Shown piece by piece: positions 53,019-62,434 of a stretch of 64,000 bases of DNA. The notes beneath the pieces are model-generated. The model was not told the DNA's origin. It did not search any database and saw nothing but the letters and a program-made list of their open reading frames with translations. The position numbers were made by a program, and so were the translations under genes. How positions within the stretch are numbered: position 1 is the stretch's first letter; every line of letters begins with the position of its first letter. The stretch is from Phycisphaerae bacterium (lineage in GTDB: Bacteria > Planctomycetota > Phycisphaerae > UBA1845 > CAIVHJ01), in the NCBI GenBank assembly GCA_022072405.1, contig JAJVHX010000018.1, forward strand, positions 1 through 64,000, written 5' to 3'.

Positions 53019-53486
53019 ATGGCCAATAAGCATCAACGTCTGGAGCTGCTCAAGAAACTGATCCGCACGGGGCGGATGGGCACCCAGGAACAATTACAGG
53101 AGCATTTGCGTAAGCAGGGTTACCGGGTCACCCAGCCGACGCTGAGCCGGGACCTGGAGGAGTTGGGCGTGCAGAAAAACGGCGGATTGTACCGCCTGCA
53201 GAAATCCACGCCGCTGGATATGAGTATACGGGATTATGCCAACGTGGTGCAGGAGATCACGCCGTGCGGACCGCACATGATCGTGATCAAGACCGCCGCC
53301 GGTCAGGCCCAGCCGATTGCCCTGGCTTTGGACCATGCTCCGGACGGCGGGCTGCTGGCCACTTTGGCTGGTGACGATGTGATCTTTGTGGCGACGCGCA
53401 GCCGGCGGACGCAGGAAGTGGCCCTGCGACGGCTACGGCAGTGGTTTGGTGAGAAACGAACGGGAGAACCAGAGCGTGAATCCTAA
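53019..53486 (+). CDS. argR: arginine repressor ArgR
   Basis: 155 residues. Winged-helix N-terminus (HQRLELLKKLIRTGRMGTQEQLQEHLRKQGYRVTQPTLSRDLEELGV: the pattern VTQ.TLSRDL is diagnostic), then the hexameric arginine-binding C-terminal domain (HMIVIKTAAGQAQPIALALDHA...ATLAGDDVIFVATRS). Controls arginine biosynthesis genes, here probably the argG-argH genes directly downstream and itself. Length is normal. Its end overlaps the argG start by 11 bp. Confidence 0.95.
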   Translation: MANKHQRLELLKKLIRTGRMGTQEQLQEHLRKQGYRVTQPTLSRDLEELGVQKNGGLYRLQKSTPLDMSIRDYANVVQEITPCGPHMIVIKTAAGQAQPIALALDHAPDGGLLATLAGDDVIFVATRSRRTQEVALRRLRQWFGEKRTGEPERES

Positions 53487-54753
53487 GCAATGCGTAGTGG
53501 GTTTTTCGGGCGGACTGGATACTTCGGCGATCGTACCGTGGCTGGTGGAGCGCGGCTACGAAGTTCACGCCGTGGTAGTGGATGTGGGCCAGGATGAGGA
53601 TCTGGCCGCAGCCCAGCAGTGGGCTCGTCAGCTCGGCGCCCAGAGCGCCTGCTGTGTCGATGTCACGCCCGCACTCAGCCGGACCGTACTGCCCTACGCC
53701 CTCGGCCTGGCGGCGACCTACGAAGGTTATCGTCTGGGCACTGCCCTGACGCGCCCGCTGATCGCCCTGGCCCAGGTTCAGGTGGCCAGACAACTGGGCG
53801 CCACCACGCTGGTGCATGGCGCCACGGGTAAGGGCAACGATCAGATTCGCTTTGAATACGCGTATCGTTCACTGGCTCCGGAGATGACCATTCTGGCCCC
53901 CTGGAAAGTATGGGCCATGAGCGGGCGGCAGGACCTGGTCGAATATCTGCAGAGTCGCGGGATCAACCGCTTTCCGGCCAAGAAGGAATACAGTCTCGAT
54001 GAAAATCTCTGGCATCTGAGCGTGGAAGGCAGCGCCCTGGAAAACCCGTCGGGCGAGCTGAACGTCGAGCAGGTGCTGGCGGCCGTCAAGGAACGCTTTG
54101 CCGGCGGCGATCAAGGCCGCAGCGGTCCGGAGCAACTGCAGATCACTTTTGAAAAGGGCACACCGGTGGCCGTCAACGGCGAGGCGTGGTCGTTGCTGGA
54201 ACTGATCAGCCAGCTCAACCGCTGGTATCGCGGCGCCAGTTGGGCGTGGGACCTGATCATCGAAAACCGCTTCACCGGCATCAAGTCGCGCGGGCTGTAT
54301 ATCAATCCCGCTGCCAGACTGCTGCACACCGCTGCCGACGCCCTGGCCCGTTGCGCCCTGAGCAAACCGCTCTACGACCAGTATGTGCGCCTCGGCCACG
54401 AATACGCCAGCCTGCTCTATCGCGGGGAATATTTCTCCGCGCAGCGGCAGGTGGTGGAAGCAGCCGCCGACAGTGTACTGAGCCGCATGAGCGGTACGGT
54501 GACGCTCCGCCTGCAGCCGCAGATACACGCAATGCGTATTGATTGTCCGGGGGCGCTCTTCACCGAGCAGCTCGCCACGTTTGAAAAAAGCAGCTACGCC
54601 CATGCCGATGCCGGAGGTTTCATCCGGCTGAGCTGGCTGGCAAATATTGGCCAACCATTTCAGGGGGAAACCGATGATGACCTCAACCTTATGGAAACAG
54701 GATGTACCACTCCATCCACTGTTTGTACAACTGAACCATTGTCTGTTGGATGA
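53476..54753 (+). CDS. argG: argininosuccinate synthase
   Basis: 425 residues from GTG 53476. ATP + citrulline + aspartate to argininosuccinate. P-loop VVGFSGGLDTSAIVPWL, then GATGKGNDQIRFE and later aspartate/citrulline-binding regions. The usual end (about 400 residues) is FIRLSWLANIG; the last 25 residues (GETDDDLNLMETGCTTP...) come from reading through into argH in another frame. It overlaps argH by 80 bp. GTG with GGGAG upstream. Confidence 0.95.
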   Translation: MNPKQCVVGFSGGLDTSAIVPWLVERGYEVHAVVVDVGQDEDLAAAQQWARQLGAQSACCVDVTPALSRTVLPYALGLAATYEGYRLGTALTRPLIALAQVQVARQLGATTLVHGATGKGNDQIRFEYAYRSLAPEMTILAPWKVWAMSGRQDLVEYLQSRGINRFPAKKEYSLDENLWHLSVEGSALENPSGELNVEQVLAAVKERFAGGDQGRSGPEQLQITFEKGTPVAVNGEAWSLLELISQLNRWYRGASWAWDLIIENRFTGIKSRGLYINPAARLLHTAADALARCALSKPLYDQYVRLGHEYASLLYRGEYFSAQRQVVEAAADSVLSRMSGTVTLRLQPQIHAMRIDCPGALFTEQLATFEKSSYAHADAGGFIRLSWLANIGQPFQGETDDDLNLMETGCTTPSTVCTTEPLSVG

Positions 54754-55981
54754 CTGGGTGCTGCTGCCGTATGAACTGCAGCAGCAGCGGGCCCACGTTA
54801 CCGCGCTGACCGCAGCAGCCATTCTCACGCATGACGAGCAGCAGCAGGTCCTGCCGGCTTTGCATCAACTGGCCCAGCAGTGGTGCGGAAAGCCCTGCCC
54901 CGACTCGCCGGCGGAGGACCTGCACACCTGGGTGGAACTGCAGCTCACTGAACAACTGGGCGCCGTCGGGCGCAAGATTCACACCGCCCGGTCGCGTAAC
55001 GATCAGGTGGCAACGGTATTGAAGCTTTACGTCATGGACCAGGCGAAACAGCTCTCCGGCGCGCTGGCGGAGCTGATCAAACGCTGTGCCCGACAGGCGG
55101 AAAAATGGAGCGAACTGATTTGCCCGCTGCAAACCCACAGCCAATTCGCCGCACCAGGCAGCATGGGCTTGTGGATTCTGCGCCATGGCCTGGCCCTGCA
55201 ACGGGTCCGCGAACTGCTGCACCTGCACTATGCGCAGTGGAAGCGCTTCTGCCCGCTGGGCAGCGGCGCGGTGGCCGGCTCCTCGATTCCGCTTGATCGG
55301 CGGATTCAGGCGCAGGAACTGGGCTTCGACCAGCCGTCGCTCAACGCCCTCGACTCCACCTCCACACGTGACGAGTGCCTCGATCTGCTGGCCATGATCG
55401 GCCGCATCGGGCTGCATCTGCAGACGCTGGCGACCGATGTGGTCAGTTTCGCCCAGACCGCCCATCGCTGGGTGATTTATCCGCGGGCCTTCGGCACCGG
55501 CTCATCGATGTTGCCGAATAAGATCAATCCCGATGCCATGGAGCTGATCCGCGGGCAATGCAGCCTGCTGATGAACAGCCACAATGAAGCACTGCTGCTG
55601 CTCAAGGGTCTGCCCACCGGCTATCAGCGTGATCTGCAGTGTCTCAAGCCGGTGCTGATCCGCAATGTGCTGCAAGCCATGCAGATCATCGAACTGATGT
55701 CCGCCTTTATCGAGGAGTTGAAGTTCGATACGCAGCGATTACGGGTCCACCTGCTCAACGGGGGTATTGATGCCTTATGGCGGATGGAAGAAAAAGTGCT
55801 CGCCGGCATGCCGCTGCGCGATGCCCATCATGCAGTGGCCACGGAACTGGCCGGCAGCAACGGCCATCACGCCCCGCTGGACAGCACCGATCTGTATCGC
55901 TATCGCACCAGCGGCAGCGCTCACCCGGATGAAACCCGCCAGGTGGCCTGGCAACTGCTTGCTGACGCCGAACGCGAATAA
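54674..55981 (+). CDS. argH: argininosuccinate lyase
   Basis: 435 residues from ATG 54674. Splits argininosuccinate to arginine and fumarate. Family signature GSSMLPNKINPD, with AGSSIPLDR, HTARSRNDQVATV and SQFAAPGSMG regions. GGGGGA upstream of the ATG lies within the argG coding region. Reads GGGIDALWRMEEKV near the end. A strong bidirectional terminator at 56002 follows. Confidence 0.95.
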   Translation: MMTSTLWKQDVPLHPLFVQLNHCLLDDWVLLPYELQQQRAHVTALTAAAILTHDEQQQVLPALHQLAQQWCGKPCPDSPAEDLHTWVELQLTEQLGAVGRKIHTARSRNDQVATVLKLYVMDQAKQLSGALAELIKRCARQAEKWSELICPLQTHSQFAAPGSMGLWILRHGLALQRVRELLHLHYAQWKRFCPLGSGAVAGSSIPLDRRIQAQELGFDQPSLNALDSTSTRDECLDLLAMIGRIGLHLQTLATDVVSFAQTAHRWVIYPRAFGTGSSMLPNKINPDAMELIRGQCSLLMNSHNEALLLLKGLPTGYQRDLQCLKPVLIRNVLQAMQIIELMSAFIEELKFDTQRLRVHLLNGGIDALWRMEEKVLAGMPLRDAHHAVATELAGSNGHHAPLDSTDLYRYRTSGSAHPDETRQVAWQLLADAERE

Positions 55982-56001
55982 CCAATTCTCAACAGGTTAA
56001 T

Positions 56002-56036
56002 AAAAAACCCCGGGATAACAGCCCGGGGTTTTATTA
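56002..56036. terminator. bidirectional terminator between argH and spoVG
   Basis: AAAAACCCCGGGA-TAACAG-CCCGGGGTTTTATT; A-rich on one side and T-rich on the other, so it can stop transcripts of both converging genes. Confidence 0.9.
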
Positions 56037-56054
56037 TTTAAATACGACTCGACG

Positions 56055-56981
56055 TCAAACCAAGCCGGCTCCGAAATCATCCGTCGGCGTGGATTCGGTT
56101 GATCGATTGCCGGGACGTTCCTCATTTTTTTGTGTGCGTACCGGCGGGCTGGCGGGTTTTTCCACTTCAACCGCCGCCGGGACCAGCACTTCTTCTTCCA
56201 CGGTGTCGAGCGGCTCGTCGATGGTATCCTCTTCCACCGGTCCGCCGCGCCGCTTGGCAGCATCCCGCTTCAACTCGGCGATTAATTCATCATAACCGCC
56301 AGCATTGTCATAATTTTCCGATCGACCGCGTTCCCGCCGCCGATCGCCGGATCGCTCGTTGGTGACGGGTACCCGTTCGGTACGCGGTGTTCGAGCGGGG
56401 GCCTCCTCCCGAGGCTGAGGTCGTGCCGTTCGGCGTTGCTCGCGCGCCGGCCGCTCTGTCCGATTTTCCGCAGGGACAAGCGGTTCGACGGCGTCGCCAT
56501 GACCGACGGTTGCGTCCTCCGTCGCGCCTTCCGACACCTCGACCATTTCCTGTTCTTCAAAGACGTCAAAATCATCTTCATCACCCAATGAAACCGGCTG
56601 ATAACCGGGTAACTTCGATTTTTCCAGCTCCTCCTCAAATGCTTTGACCACCGCCTGCTGAATCCGCTCGCGGCAGGTCGTATTAATGGGATGGGCGATA
56701 TCGGCGTGCAGTTTGCGGCGTTTCATTTTCCGCACGCGATCGCCGTCGAGTTTCCGGCCACATTCATTGCAGAACCGTGAACGCAGATGATTCTTCGTAC
56801 CGCACTTATCACATCGATCCGCCAGCTTGCGGCTGGGCATGGCCACAAAGATGCCGTTCACTCCGTCGATGATTTTCAAATCACGGATGACAAACTCATT
56901 GTCAAAGGTGATGCTGCAGAAGGCCCGCAACCGTTCCTTGGAGTTGCTGAGCAGCTTGACGCGTACTTCCGAAATTTCCAT
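56055..56981 (-). CDS. spoVG: SpoVG-family RNA/DNA-binding protein with zinc ribbon and long tail
   Basis: 308 residues against about 90-100 for SpoVG. Residues 1-55 and 80-120 are SpoVG ([34 protein letters not shown]... and [29 protein letters not shown]). Between them lies a zinc ribbon CDKC (57-60)...CNEC (71-74). The C-terminal 180 residues are disordered-looking, alternating acidic and Arg-rich stretches ([21 protein letters not shown]). SpoVG binds nucleic acids and is regulatory. Follows ispE by 19 bp, as in other bacteria. Confidence 0.9.
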   Translation of the reverse strand: MEISEVRVKLLSNSKERLRAFCSITFDNEFVIRDLKIIDGVNGIFVAMPSRKLADRCDKCGTKNHLRSRFCNECGRKLDGDRVRKMKRRKLHADIAHPINTTCRERIQQAVVKAFEEELEKSKLPGYQPVSLGDEDDFDVFEEQEMVEVSEGATEDATVGHGDAVEPLVPAENRTERPAREQRRTARPQPREEAPARTPRTERVPVTNERSGDRRRERGRSENYDNAGGYDELIAELKRDAAKRRGGPVEEDTIDEPLDTVEEEVLVPAAVEVEKPASPPVRTQKNEERPGNRSTESTPTDDFGAGLV

Positions 56982-57000
56982 GGTGAATCCTCACTGGTGG

Positions 57001-57873
57001 CTAAGGGTCCAGAATTCGTGCAACTCGCACCTGTTCCACCGGCAACGCCCGCACTCGCTGAACGAGTGGCCCAGCGGCGGACGGATCCTCACAGCAGGTG
57101 AACAAAGTGGAGCCGCTGCCCGTCACGTGAAATCGCTGTCCGGTTAATTCCTCCAACTGGTGTTTGAGCGCCCGCAGGCGCGGTTCGACCTGATAAATAC
57201 TCGTTTCCAGATCGTTGAACAGCAGCCCGTTGAGCGCCGCTGCCGACGTACACTGCTTCATATTTTCGAGAGGTGGGGTGGGGATGGCTTCGCCCGGCGA
57301 TGACCAGGCGGCATAAACGGCTGCCGTACTGATAGCGAATGTTGGTTTGACCAGCAGCAGCACTCCACGAAATGCCAGCCGGAACGGTTCGACCCGTTCG
57401 CCCCGACCGCCTATTCGCACCGTTCCGGGAACCAGAAATAAGGGCACATCTGAACCCACGGCTGCAGCCTCGGCTTGCCGTTCCGCCACAGTCAGCCCCA
57501 ACTGCCAACGCTGATTCAGCAGCAGTAATAAAGCCGCCGCATCGCTGCTGCCTCCGCCCAGACCGGCTCCGACAGGAATCTCCTTGTGCAGCTCGATTAC
57601 AATGGCTTCGGAAGGGGATTTCCGTTGGCCCAGGCGCTGTGTCACTTTCCAGAGCAGATTGCGCCCATCGGTGGGTATGTCGGGTCTGGTGCATCGTAGT
57701 TCAATCTTCGCCGCAGCGCCACCCGCTACGACTATCGTATCCTGCCAGTCCACCTTGCAGACCACGCTGTCCAGTTCATGGTAGCCGTCGCTGCGTTTCC
57801 CCAGAACTCGTAGCGTCAGATTTATCTTGGCGGGTGCGATCACCACCTGTCGATCGCCGGGGAAACTAGACAT
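57001..57873 (-). CDS. ispE: 4-diphosphocytidyl-2-C-methyl-D-erythritol kinase
   Basis: 290 residues, GHMP kinase of the MEP isoprenoid pathway. AKINLTLRVLGKRSDGYHELDSV at the start and the ATP-binding motif EIPVGAGLGGGSSDAAALL are typical; a C-terminal GRRF-type region (FHVTGSGSTLF) closes the fold. Placed upstream of spoVG as in Bacillus-type ispE/spoVG neighbourhoods. Start at ATG 57873. Confidence 0.95.
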   Translation of the reverse strand: MSSFPGDRQVVIAPAKINLTLRVLGKRSDGYHELDSVVCKVDWQDTIVVAGGAAAKIELRCTRPDIPTDGRNLLWKVTQRLGQRKSPSEAIVIELHKEIPVGAGLGGGSSDAAALLLLLNQRWQLGLTVAERQAEAAAVGSDVPLFLVPGTVRIGGRGERVEPFRLAFRGVLLLVKPTFAISTAAVYAAWSSPGEAIPTPPLENMKQCTSAAALNGLLFNDLETSIYQVEPRLRALKHQLEELTGQRFHVTGSGSTLFTCCEDPSAAGPLVQRVRALPVEQVRVARILDP

Positions 57874-58233
57874 ATCAAGTCTGCCTTATCATTGCCTCCA
57901 ATTCGCTGATGTATCGTATAACTATGATCCCAAATGTCAACGATTCTTATAACTTATTATTTAACATGTCATTATAATTCTACTCGCCCCGTAACCATCC
58001 TGAGTAGCTTCTTAATTACTTTATTTTCAACGCTGTTAATAGTTGACTTTAAGCAATCGATATTTCGCACAATTATTGTTCGTAATTATTGACAGCCTCA
58101 GCAGAATCAGGTAAAAACCTAACATTAACCTTACGTAAAGATAATTTCATCTCCTTTTTGAGTACATCACAGTCGCGTGTGTAATCCGACTGCCGTCAAT
58201 TTAACCCGGTTCAAGTTTTCAGGAGAAAGACCA
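57874..58233. other. AT-rich intergenic region with probable promoter
   Basis: About 360 bp. TTGACA at 58089-58094, a 17-bp spacer and TAAAAA at 58112 form a partial sigma-70 promoter for the DUF1579-type gene. The remaining AT-rich part (57930-58080) shows no gene or recognised RNA. Confidence 0.4.
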
Positions 58234-58863
58234 ATGAAGAGAGCAGCGTTGATTTGTCTGGCGATGATCGGCATGGGTTGGTGGGCTACCCAGGCGTATA
58301 CCCAGGAAGAACGGAAGGCCGACCCACATGGAGACGCCCATGGCCAACAGCCCGCCGAAGGCCAGCCTTCCATAGAGATGAAACCGGTTACCGTAGGACC
58401 GGAACACAAACTGATGCAGGAAGGCGCTGGCGAATGGGATCAGGAAATCACCGATTTTACGACCGGTCCGGAACCTAAAGTCTCCAAGGGACGCGCCACT
58501 TGCAAAGTCATTCTCGATGGCCTGGCTTTAACCTTTGAAACGGAAAGCCACTGCGATCAGGGAACTTTCAAAGGCTTCGGGGTCACCACCTGGAACACCA
58601 TGACCAAGAATTATGAAATGACCTGGGTGGATACCATGAGCTACAACGGCCTGGATAGCAAGTGGATCGGCACCTGGGATGCCGCCACTGAAACCATGAC
58701 CTGGAACGCAACCTGCACGGTTCCGGGCATGGGTCCCTGCCCGATGAAGATGGTGGAAAAGCGAATGGGCAAGGACAAAACTGTTGCGGAATTCTATTGG
58801 AGCATGGGACCTGATCAGAAGGAAACCAAGTCGATGCAGATCGTCTCGACGCGCGTGAAATAA
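58234..58863 (+). CDS. secreted DUF1579-type protein
   Basis: 209 residues from ATG 58234 with AGGAG upstream. Signal peptide (LICLAMIGMGWWATQAYTQ, cleavage near TQE), a short Gly/His spacer, then PEHKLMQEGAGEWDQEITDF, TWNTMTKNYEMTWVDTMSYNG and WIGTWDAATETMTWNATCTV: repeating beta strands ending in W/T, characteristic of DUF1579 proteins of unknown function. Periplasmic or secreted. A terminator follows. Confidence 0.85.
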   Translation: MKRAALICLAMIGMGWWATQAYTQEERKADPHGDAHGQQPAEGQPSIEMKPVTVGPEHKLMQEGAGEWDQEITDFTTGPEPKVSKGRATCKVILDGLALTFETESHCDQGTFKGFGVTTWNTMTKNYEMTWVDTMSYNGLDSKWIGTWDAATETMTWNATCTVPGMGPCPMKMVEKRMGKDKTVAEFYWSMGPDQKETKSMQIVSTRVK

Positions 58864-58896
58864 CTCCGATTGCTCAAATTTGTTGATCATCAGACA

Positions 58897-58928
58897 ATAC
58901 CCGCTGTTGATACAGCGGGTATTTTTTT
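58897..58928 (+). terminator. terminator of the DUF1579 gene
   Basis: ATACCCGCTGT-TGAT-ACAGCGGGTAT followed by seven T residues. Confidence 0.92.
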
Positions 58929-58939
58929 GAGATTGCCGC

Positions 58940-59935
58940 ATGTCGGCCATTGAACCTACGCCACTGACGCCGCTGGAATACACCAAGGACGACATGGCCA
59001 TCGTCAGCAGCCATGAGGTCTTCTGTGTGCAGTGCGGCTACATCCTGCATGGCCTGCCGACCAGCGGGCGTTGCCCGGAATGTGGAACCTACATCCGGGA
59101 ATCGTTCCACTCCAACCTGCTCGAATTCGCCAACCCCGACTGGCTGCGCAAGGTCAAGCTCGGCGCCGACATGTTGTATTATTACATCGTTTTCGGCTTG
59201 TTAGGGGTGATTCTGCTGGCCATCCTGGCGGGTATTCTCTCTCTCTTTGTTTCGCGGATTTTTATTACTTTTTTCAGTGTTCTGCTTCCCATCGCCGGGG
59301 CTGCCTTTAACGTGGCTGCTGTTTTTCTGATAACCACACAGGAACCCCGTATCTCCCTCAATGAAGGAGAAGTTACCTGGCGTAAAGTGATCCGTTGGGC
59401 AACGATTGTCGGCACGATCGTCCCAATCAACAATATCTTCGCGCAACAGATAGGCAAGCCGGAACTGCTCTGGATCGGTTCTATTCTTGGTCTGATTACA
59501 GGTCCGCTCATAACCTGGGGTGAATTTTCTTATGCCCGCTCGTTTGCCCTGCGAATACCGGATGTCAACCTGGCCCGTTCCACACAGATCGTGAAATGGG
59601 GTTTAAGCATTCTGGTGATATTAACCAGCCTGGGCGGAATTGTTGGTATGGCGGTCGCTGCCAAAACACTGCCTGGTTCCGGGCAGGGAACTTTTACACT
59701 AAACCCAACCATGGCTCCCAGTTCGACCACCAACCCGGCGCTCCCGGCAGCATCCCCCTTTAGTGCTGCGTGGATCGGGATCGCTGTTATTACGGGTTGT
59801 GCGGGTGGGGTGGTTTATCTGGTATTTGGAATCTGGGCCTATATTCTGCTTCGTCGGTATCGATCGGCATTTCGCCTGGCATTGGCCAAAAGCAGTGCGC
59901 GCGTTTCCGCCCCGCCACCGCTACTGCCAGAGTGA
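58940..59935 (+). CDS. planctomycete-type zinc-ribbon multi-pass membrane protein
   Basis: 331 residues. CVQCGYILHGLPTSGRCPECG (given as CVQCGYILHGL and RCPECG) is the CxxCGYxLxGL zinc ribbon followed by seven or so helices (YYIVFGLLGVILLAILAGIL, VLLPIAGAAFNVAAVFLI, ILGLITGPLITW, GLSILVILTSLGGIVGMAVA, AWIGIAVITGCAGGVVYLVFG). This layout is common in Planctomycetota and unassigned. The ribbon may recognise membrane proteins or RNA, but that is speculation. Single gene. Confidence 0.75.
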   Translation: MSAIEPTPLTPLEYTKDDMAIVSSHEVFCVQCGYILHGLPTSGRCPECGTYIRESFHSNLLEFANPDWLRKVKLGADMLYYYIVFGLLGVILLAILAGILSLFVSRIFITFFSVLLPIAGAAFNVAAVFLITTQEPRISLNEGEVTWRKVIRWATIVGTIVPINNIFAQQIGKPELLWIGSILGLITGPLITWGEFSYARSFALRIPDVNLARSTQIVKWGLSILVILTSLGGIVGMAVAAKTLPGSGQGTFTLNPTMAPSSTTNPALPAASPFSAAWIGIAVITGCAGGVVYLVFGIWAYILLRRYRSAFRLALAKSSARVSAPPPLLPE

Positions 59936-60181
59936 CAGTAGCCGACTGCTCCAAACGGGATTTGACAGGCCTCTACAGGTAAATTTCAAGCACAGCATAT
60001 ACCATTAATGCTTGCAATGTATATAGTTATGTCCACACAGACTCTGTCTTCCCATTGGCACCAGCCTTGTAATGTGGCCAAGTGCAGACCGTCTCCAGAT
60101 CGAGCGGACTGACGAGCAACGACCGCTTCCCGGCGGATCAGGAATATCAGCTAATTTCATATTTTGTAAGGAGTTAAGTCC

Positions 60182-60487
60182 ATGGGCAAACTGGGCATCA
60201 GGCCTTTGGGTGACAAAGTCATCGTCGAGCGTCTGGAAGCGGAAGAAAAGACCGCCGGCGGCATTGTCCTGCCGGACAGCGCCAAGGAAAAACCCAAGCG
60301 GGGCATGATCCGGGCGGTGGGCGATGGCAAATTGCTGGACAGCGGCAAGCGCAGCGAACTGCAGGTGAAAAAGGGCGATGAAGTGATTTTCACCAGCTAC
60401 GCCGGCACCGAAGTGAAGGTGGAAGGCAAGGAATATATCATCATGGACGAAGGCGACATCCTCGCCGTCCTGAGCAGCAAAGACTAA
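60182..60487 (+). CDS. groES: co-chaperonin GroES
   Basis: 101 residues. [38 protein letters not shown] (seen in parts [19 protein letters not shown]) with the mobile loop, [24 protein letters not shown] and a normal end. Caps the GroEL ring. No CIRCE element (TTAGCACTC repeat) is seen upstream. The start is ATG 60182 with AAGGAG. Confidence 0.97.
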   Translation: MGKLGIRPLGDKVIVERLEAEEKTAGGIVLPDSAKEKPKRGMIRAVGDGKLLDSGKRSELQVKKGDEVIFTSYAGTEVKVEGKEYIIMDEGDILAVLSSKD

Positions 60488-60583
60488 AACATTTACCACC
60501 ACAGCATCGGGAATAATACAAATTCAAGAACAACTTGGTGTCCTGAAGCCTTGGTGGTTCAATTCAAATGAGGAGTGAGCAAT

Positions 60584-62239
60584 ATGGCAGCCAAGCAGAT
60601 CGCGTATGACATGGAAGCGTCTGAACATATCCGCCGGGGCGTGAAGCAATTGGCCCGGGCGGTGAAAGTGACCCTCGGTCCCTGCGGGCGGAACGTGGTG
60701 ATTGAAAAATCATTCGGCACCCCGACGGTAACCAAGGATGGCGTGACGGTGGCCAAGGAGATCGAACTGGACGATCCGTTTGAGAATATGGGCGCCCAGA
60801 TGGTCAAGGAAGTGGCCAGCCGAACCAGCAATGTCGCCGGAGACGGTACGACCACCGCCACTATCTACGCCGAAGCGATTTACGACGAAGGCCTGAAGAA
60901 TGTAGCCGCCGGCGCCAATGAAATGGAACTGAAGCGCGGTCTGGAACAGGCCTGCGATACCGTCGTCGAGCAACTCAAAAAGATGAGCACTCCGATCAAG
61001 AGCAACGAGCAGGTGGCTCAGGTCGGTACCTGTGCGGCGAATCAGGATACGGAAATCGGCAAGATCATCGCCCAGGCGATGGAGAAGGTCGGCAAGGATG
61101 GCGTGATCACCGTCGAGGAAGGCAAGAGCCTCGATACCACCGTCGACCTGGTGGAAGGGATGCAGTTTGACAAGGGTTATCTCAGTCCGCACTTTGTCAA
61201 CAAGCCCGAAACGATGACCGTCGAACTGGACAAACCTTATATCCTGATCTTCGAAAAGAAAATCAGCGCCATCAAGGACATCGTGCCGCTGCTGGAGAAA
61301 GTAGCCCGGGCCGGTCGTCCGCTGCTGATCCTGGCCGAGGAAGTGGAAGGCGAGGCCCTGGCCACGCTGGTGGTGAACAAGCTGCGCGGCGTGTTGCAGT
61401 GTGCGGCGGTGAAGGCTCCGGGATTCGGCGATCGGCGTAAGGAGATGCTGGCCGATATCGCCGTGCTGACCGGCGGCAAGGCGGTGTTCGAGGATCTGGG
61501 TCTGACGCTGGAAAAGCTGGAGCTGAAGGATCTGGGCCAAGCCAAGCGCATCACCATCGACAAGGACTACACCACCATTATCGAAGGCGCCGGCACAACC
61601 GCCGATATCAAGGGCCGGATTGAGCAGATCAAAAAACAGATCGAACTCACCACCAGCGATTATGACAAGGAAAAGCTGGAAGAGCGGTTGGCCAAGCTCA
61701 GCGGCGGCGTCGCCCAGATCAACGTCGGAGCAGCCACCGAGGTGGAAATGAAAGAGAAGAAGGCTCGCGTCGAGGACGCCCTGCATGCCTGCCGGGCAGC
61801 CGTGGAAGAAGGCATTCTGGCGGGCGGCGGCGTTGCGGTGTTGCGCTGCCTGTCCGCATTGGAAACGCTGGCCAAGAAACTGGAGGGCGACCGGCGGACG
61901 GGAGTGGAAATTCTGCAGCGGGCTTTGTGGGCACCCATCAAGCAGATCGCCGAAAACGGCGGACTGGATGGTTCGATTGTGGCCATGAAAGTCGCCGAGC
62001 ATAAGGATCAGAATTTCGGCTATAACGCGCTGACCCGCGAGTATGGCGACATGATCAAGATGGGTGTGCTGGTGCCGACCAAAGTGGAACGCGTCGCACT
62101 GCAGAACGCGATGAGCGTGGCTTCGCTGCTGCTGACCACCGACGCGGTGATCAGCGAGATCAAGGACGATAAGAAAGAAAAAGCCCCCGCCGGCCGCGGC
62201 GGCATGGGTGGGATGGGCGGCATGGGCGGCATGATGTAA
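60584..62239 (+). CDS. groEL: chaperonin GroEL
   Basis: 551 residues from ATG 60584 with [32 protein letters not shown] (catalytic Asp), [29 protein letters not shown] and [12 protein letters not shown]-type region are standard. The tail is [14 protein letters not shown] Cys stands where GroEL usually has Lys (GPKGRNV). Folds proteins with GroES; 96 bp separate the two genes. Other GroEL copies may exist elsewhere, as usual in planctomycetes. Confidence 0.98.
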   Translation: MAAKQIAYDMEASEHIRRGVKQLARAVKVTLGPCGRNVVIEKSFGTPTVTKDGVTVAKEIELDDPFENMGAQMVKEVASRTSNVAGDGTTTATIYAEAIYDEGLKNVAAGANEMELKRGLEQACDTVVEQLKKMSTPIKSNEQVAQVGTCAANQDTEIGKIIAQAMEKVGKDGVITVEEGKSLDTTVDLVEGMQFDKGYLSPHFVNKPETMTVELDKPYILIFEKKISAIKDIVPLLEKVARAGRPLLILAEEVEGEALATLVVNKLRGVLQCAAVKAPGFGDRRKEMLADIAVLTGGKAVFEDLGLTLEKLELKDLGQAKRITIDKDYTTIIEGAGTTADIKGRIEQIKKQIELTTSDYDKEKLEERLAKLSGGVAQINVGAATEVEMKEKKARVEDALHACRAAVEEGILAGGGVAVLRCLSALETLAKKLEGDRRTGVEILQRALWAPIKQIAENGGLDGSIVAMKVAEHKDQNFGYNALTREYGDMIKMGVLVPTKVERVALQNAMSVASLLLTTDAVISEIKDDKKEKAPAGRGGMGGMGGMGGMM

Positions 62240-62274
62240 TTCGCCCGTAATGCCGATCAGTGATTGATGATACG

Positions 62275-62309
62275 CAAGCACCCGGGCGACCGGGTGCTTG
62301 TTTTGTTTC
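62275..62309 (+). terminator. terminator after groEL
   Basis: CAAGCACCCGG-GCGA-CCGGGTGCTTG followed by TTTTGTTT. Confidence 0.92.
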
Positions 62310-62434
62310 AGGTCGACTATAATTCACCAAATGGAATGAAAAGCAGCAATATAATGATTCCGTTTGGCATTAAATATTACGAAGAGATTGTGGAATGACG
62401 TTTTGTACTGATGTGATACGGGAGACAGGTAGCC

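Noticed and set aside
59940-60180. CIRCE operator upstream of groES
   Set aside because: No TTAGCACTC/GAGTGCTAA inverted repeat found; only scattered AT-rich sequence.
60710-62281. 523-codon antisense ORF opposite groEL
   Set aside because: A codon-bias shadow of groEL; low-complexity His/Gln-rich product.
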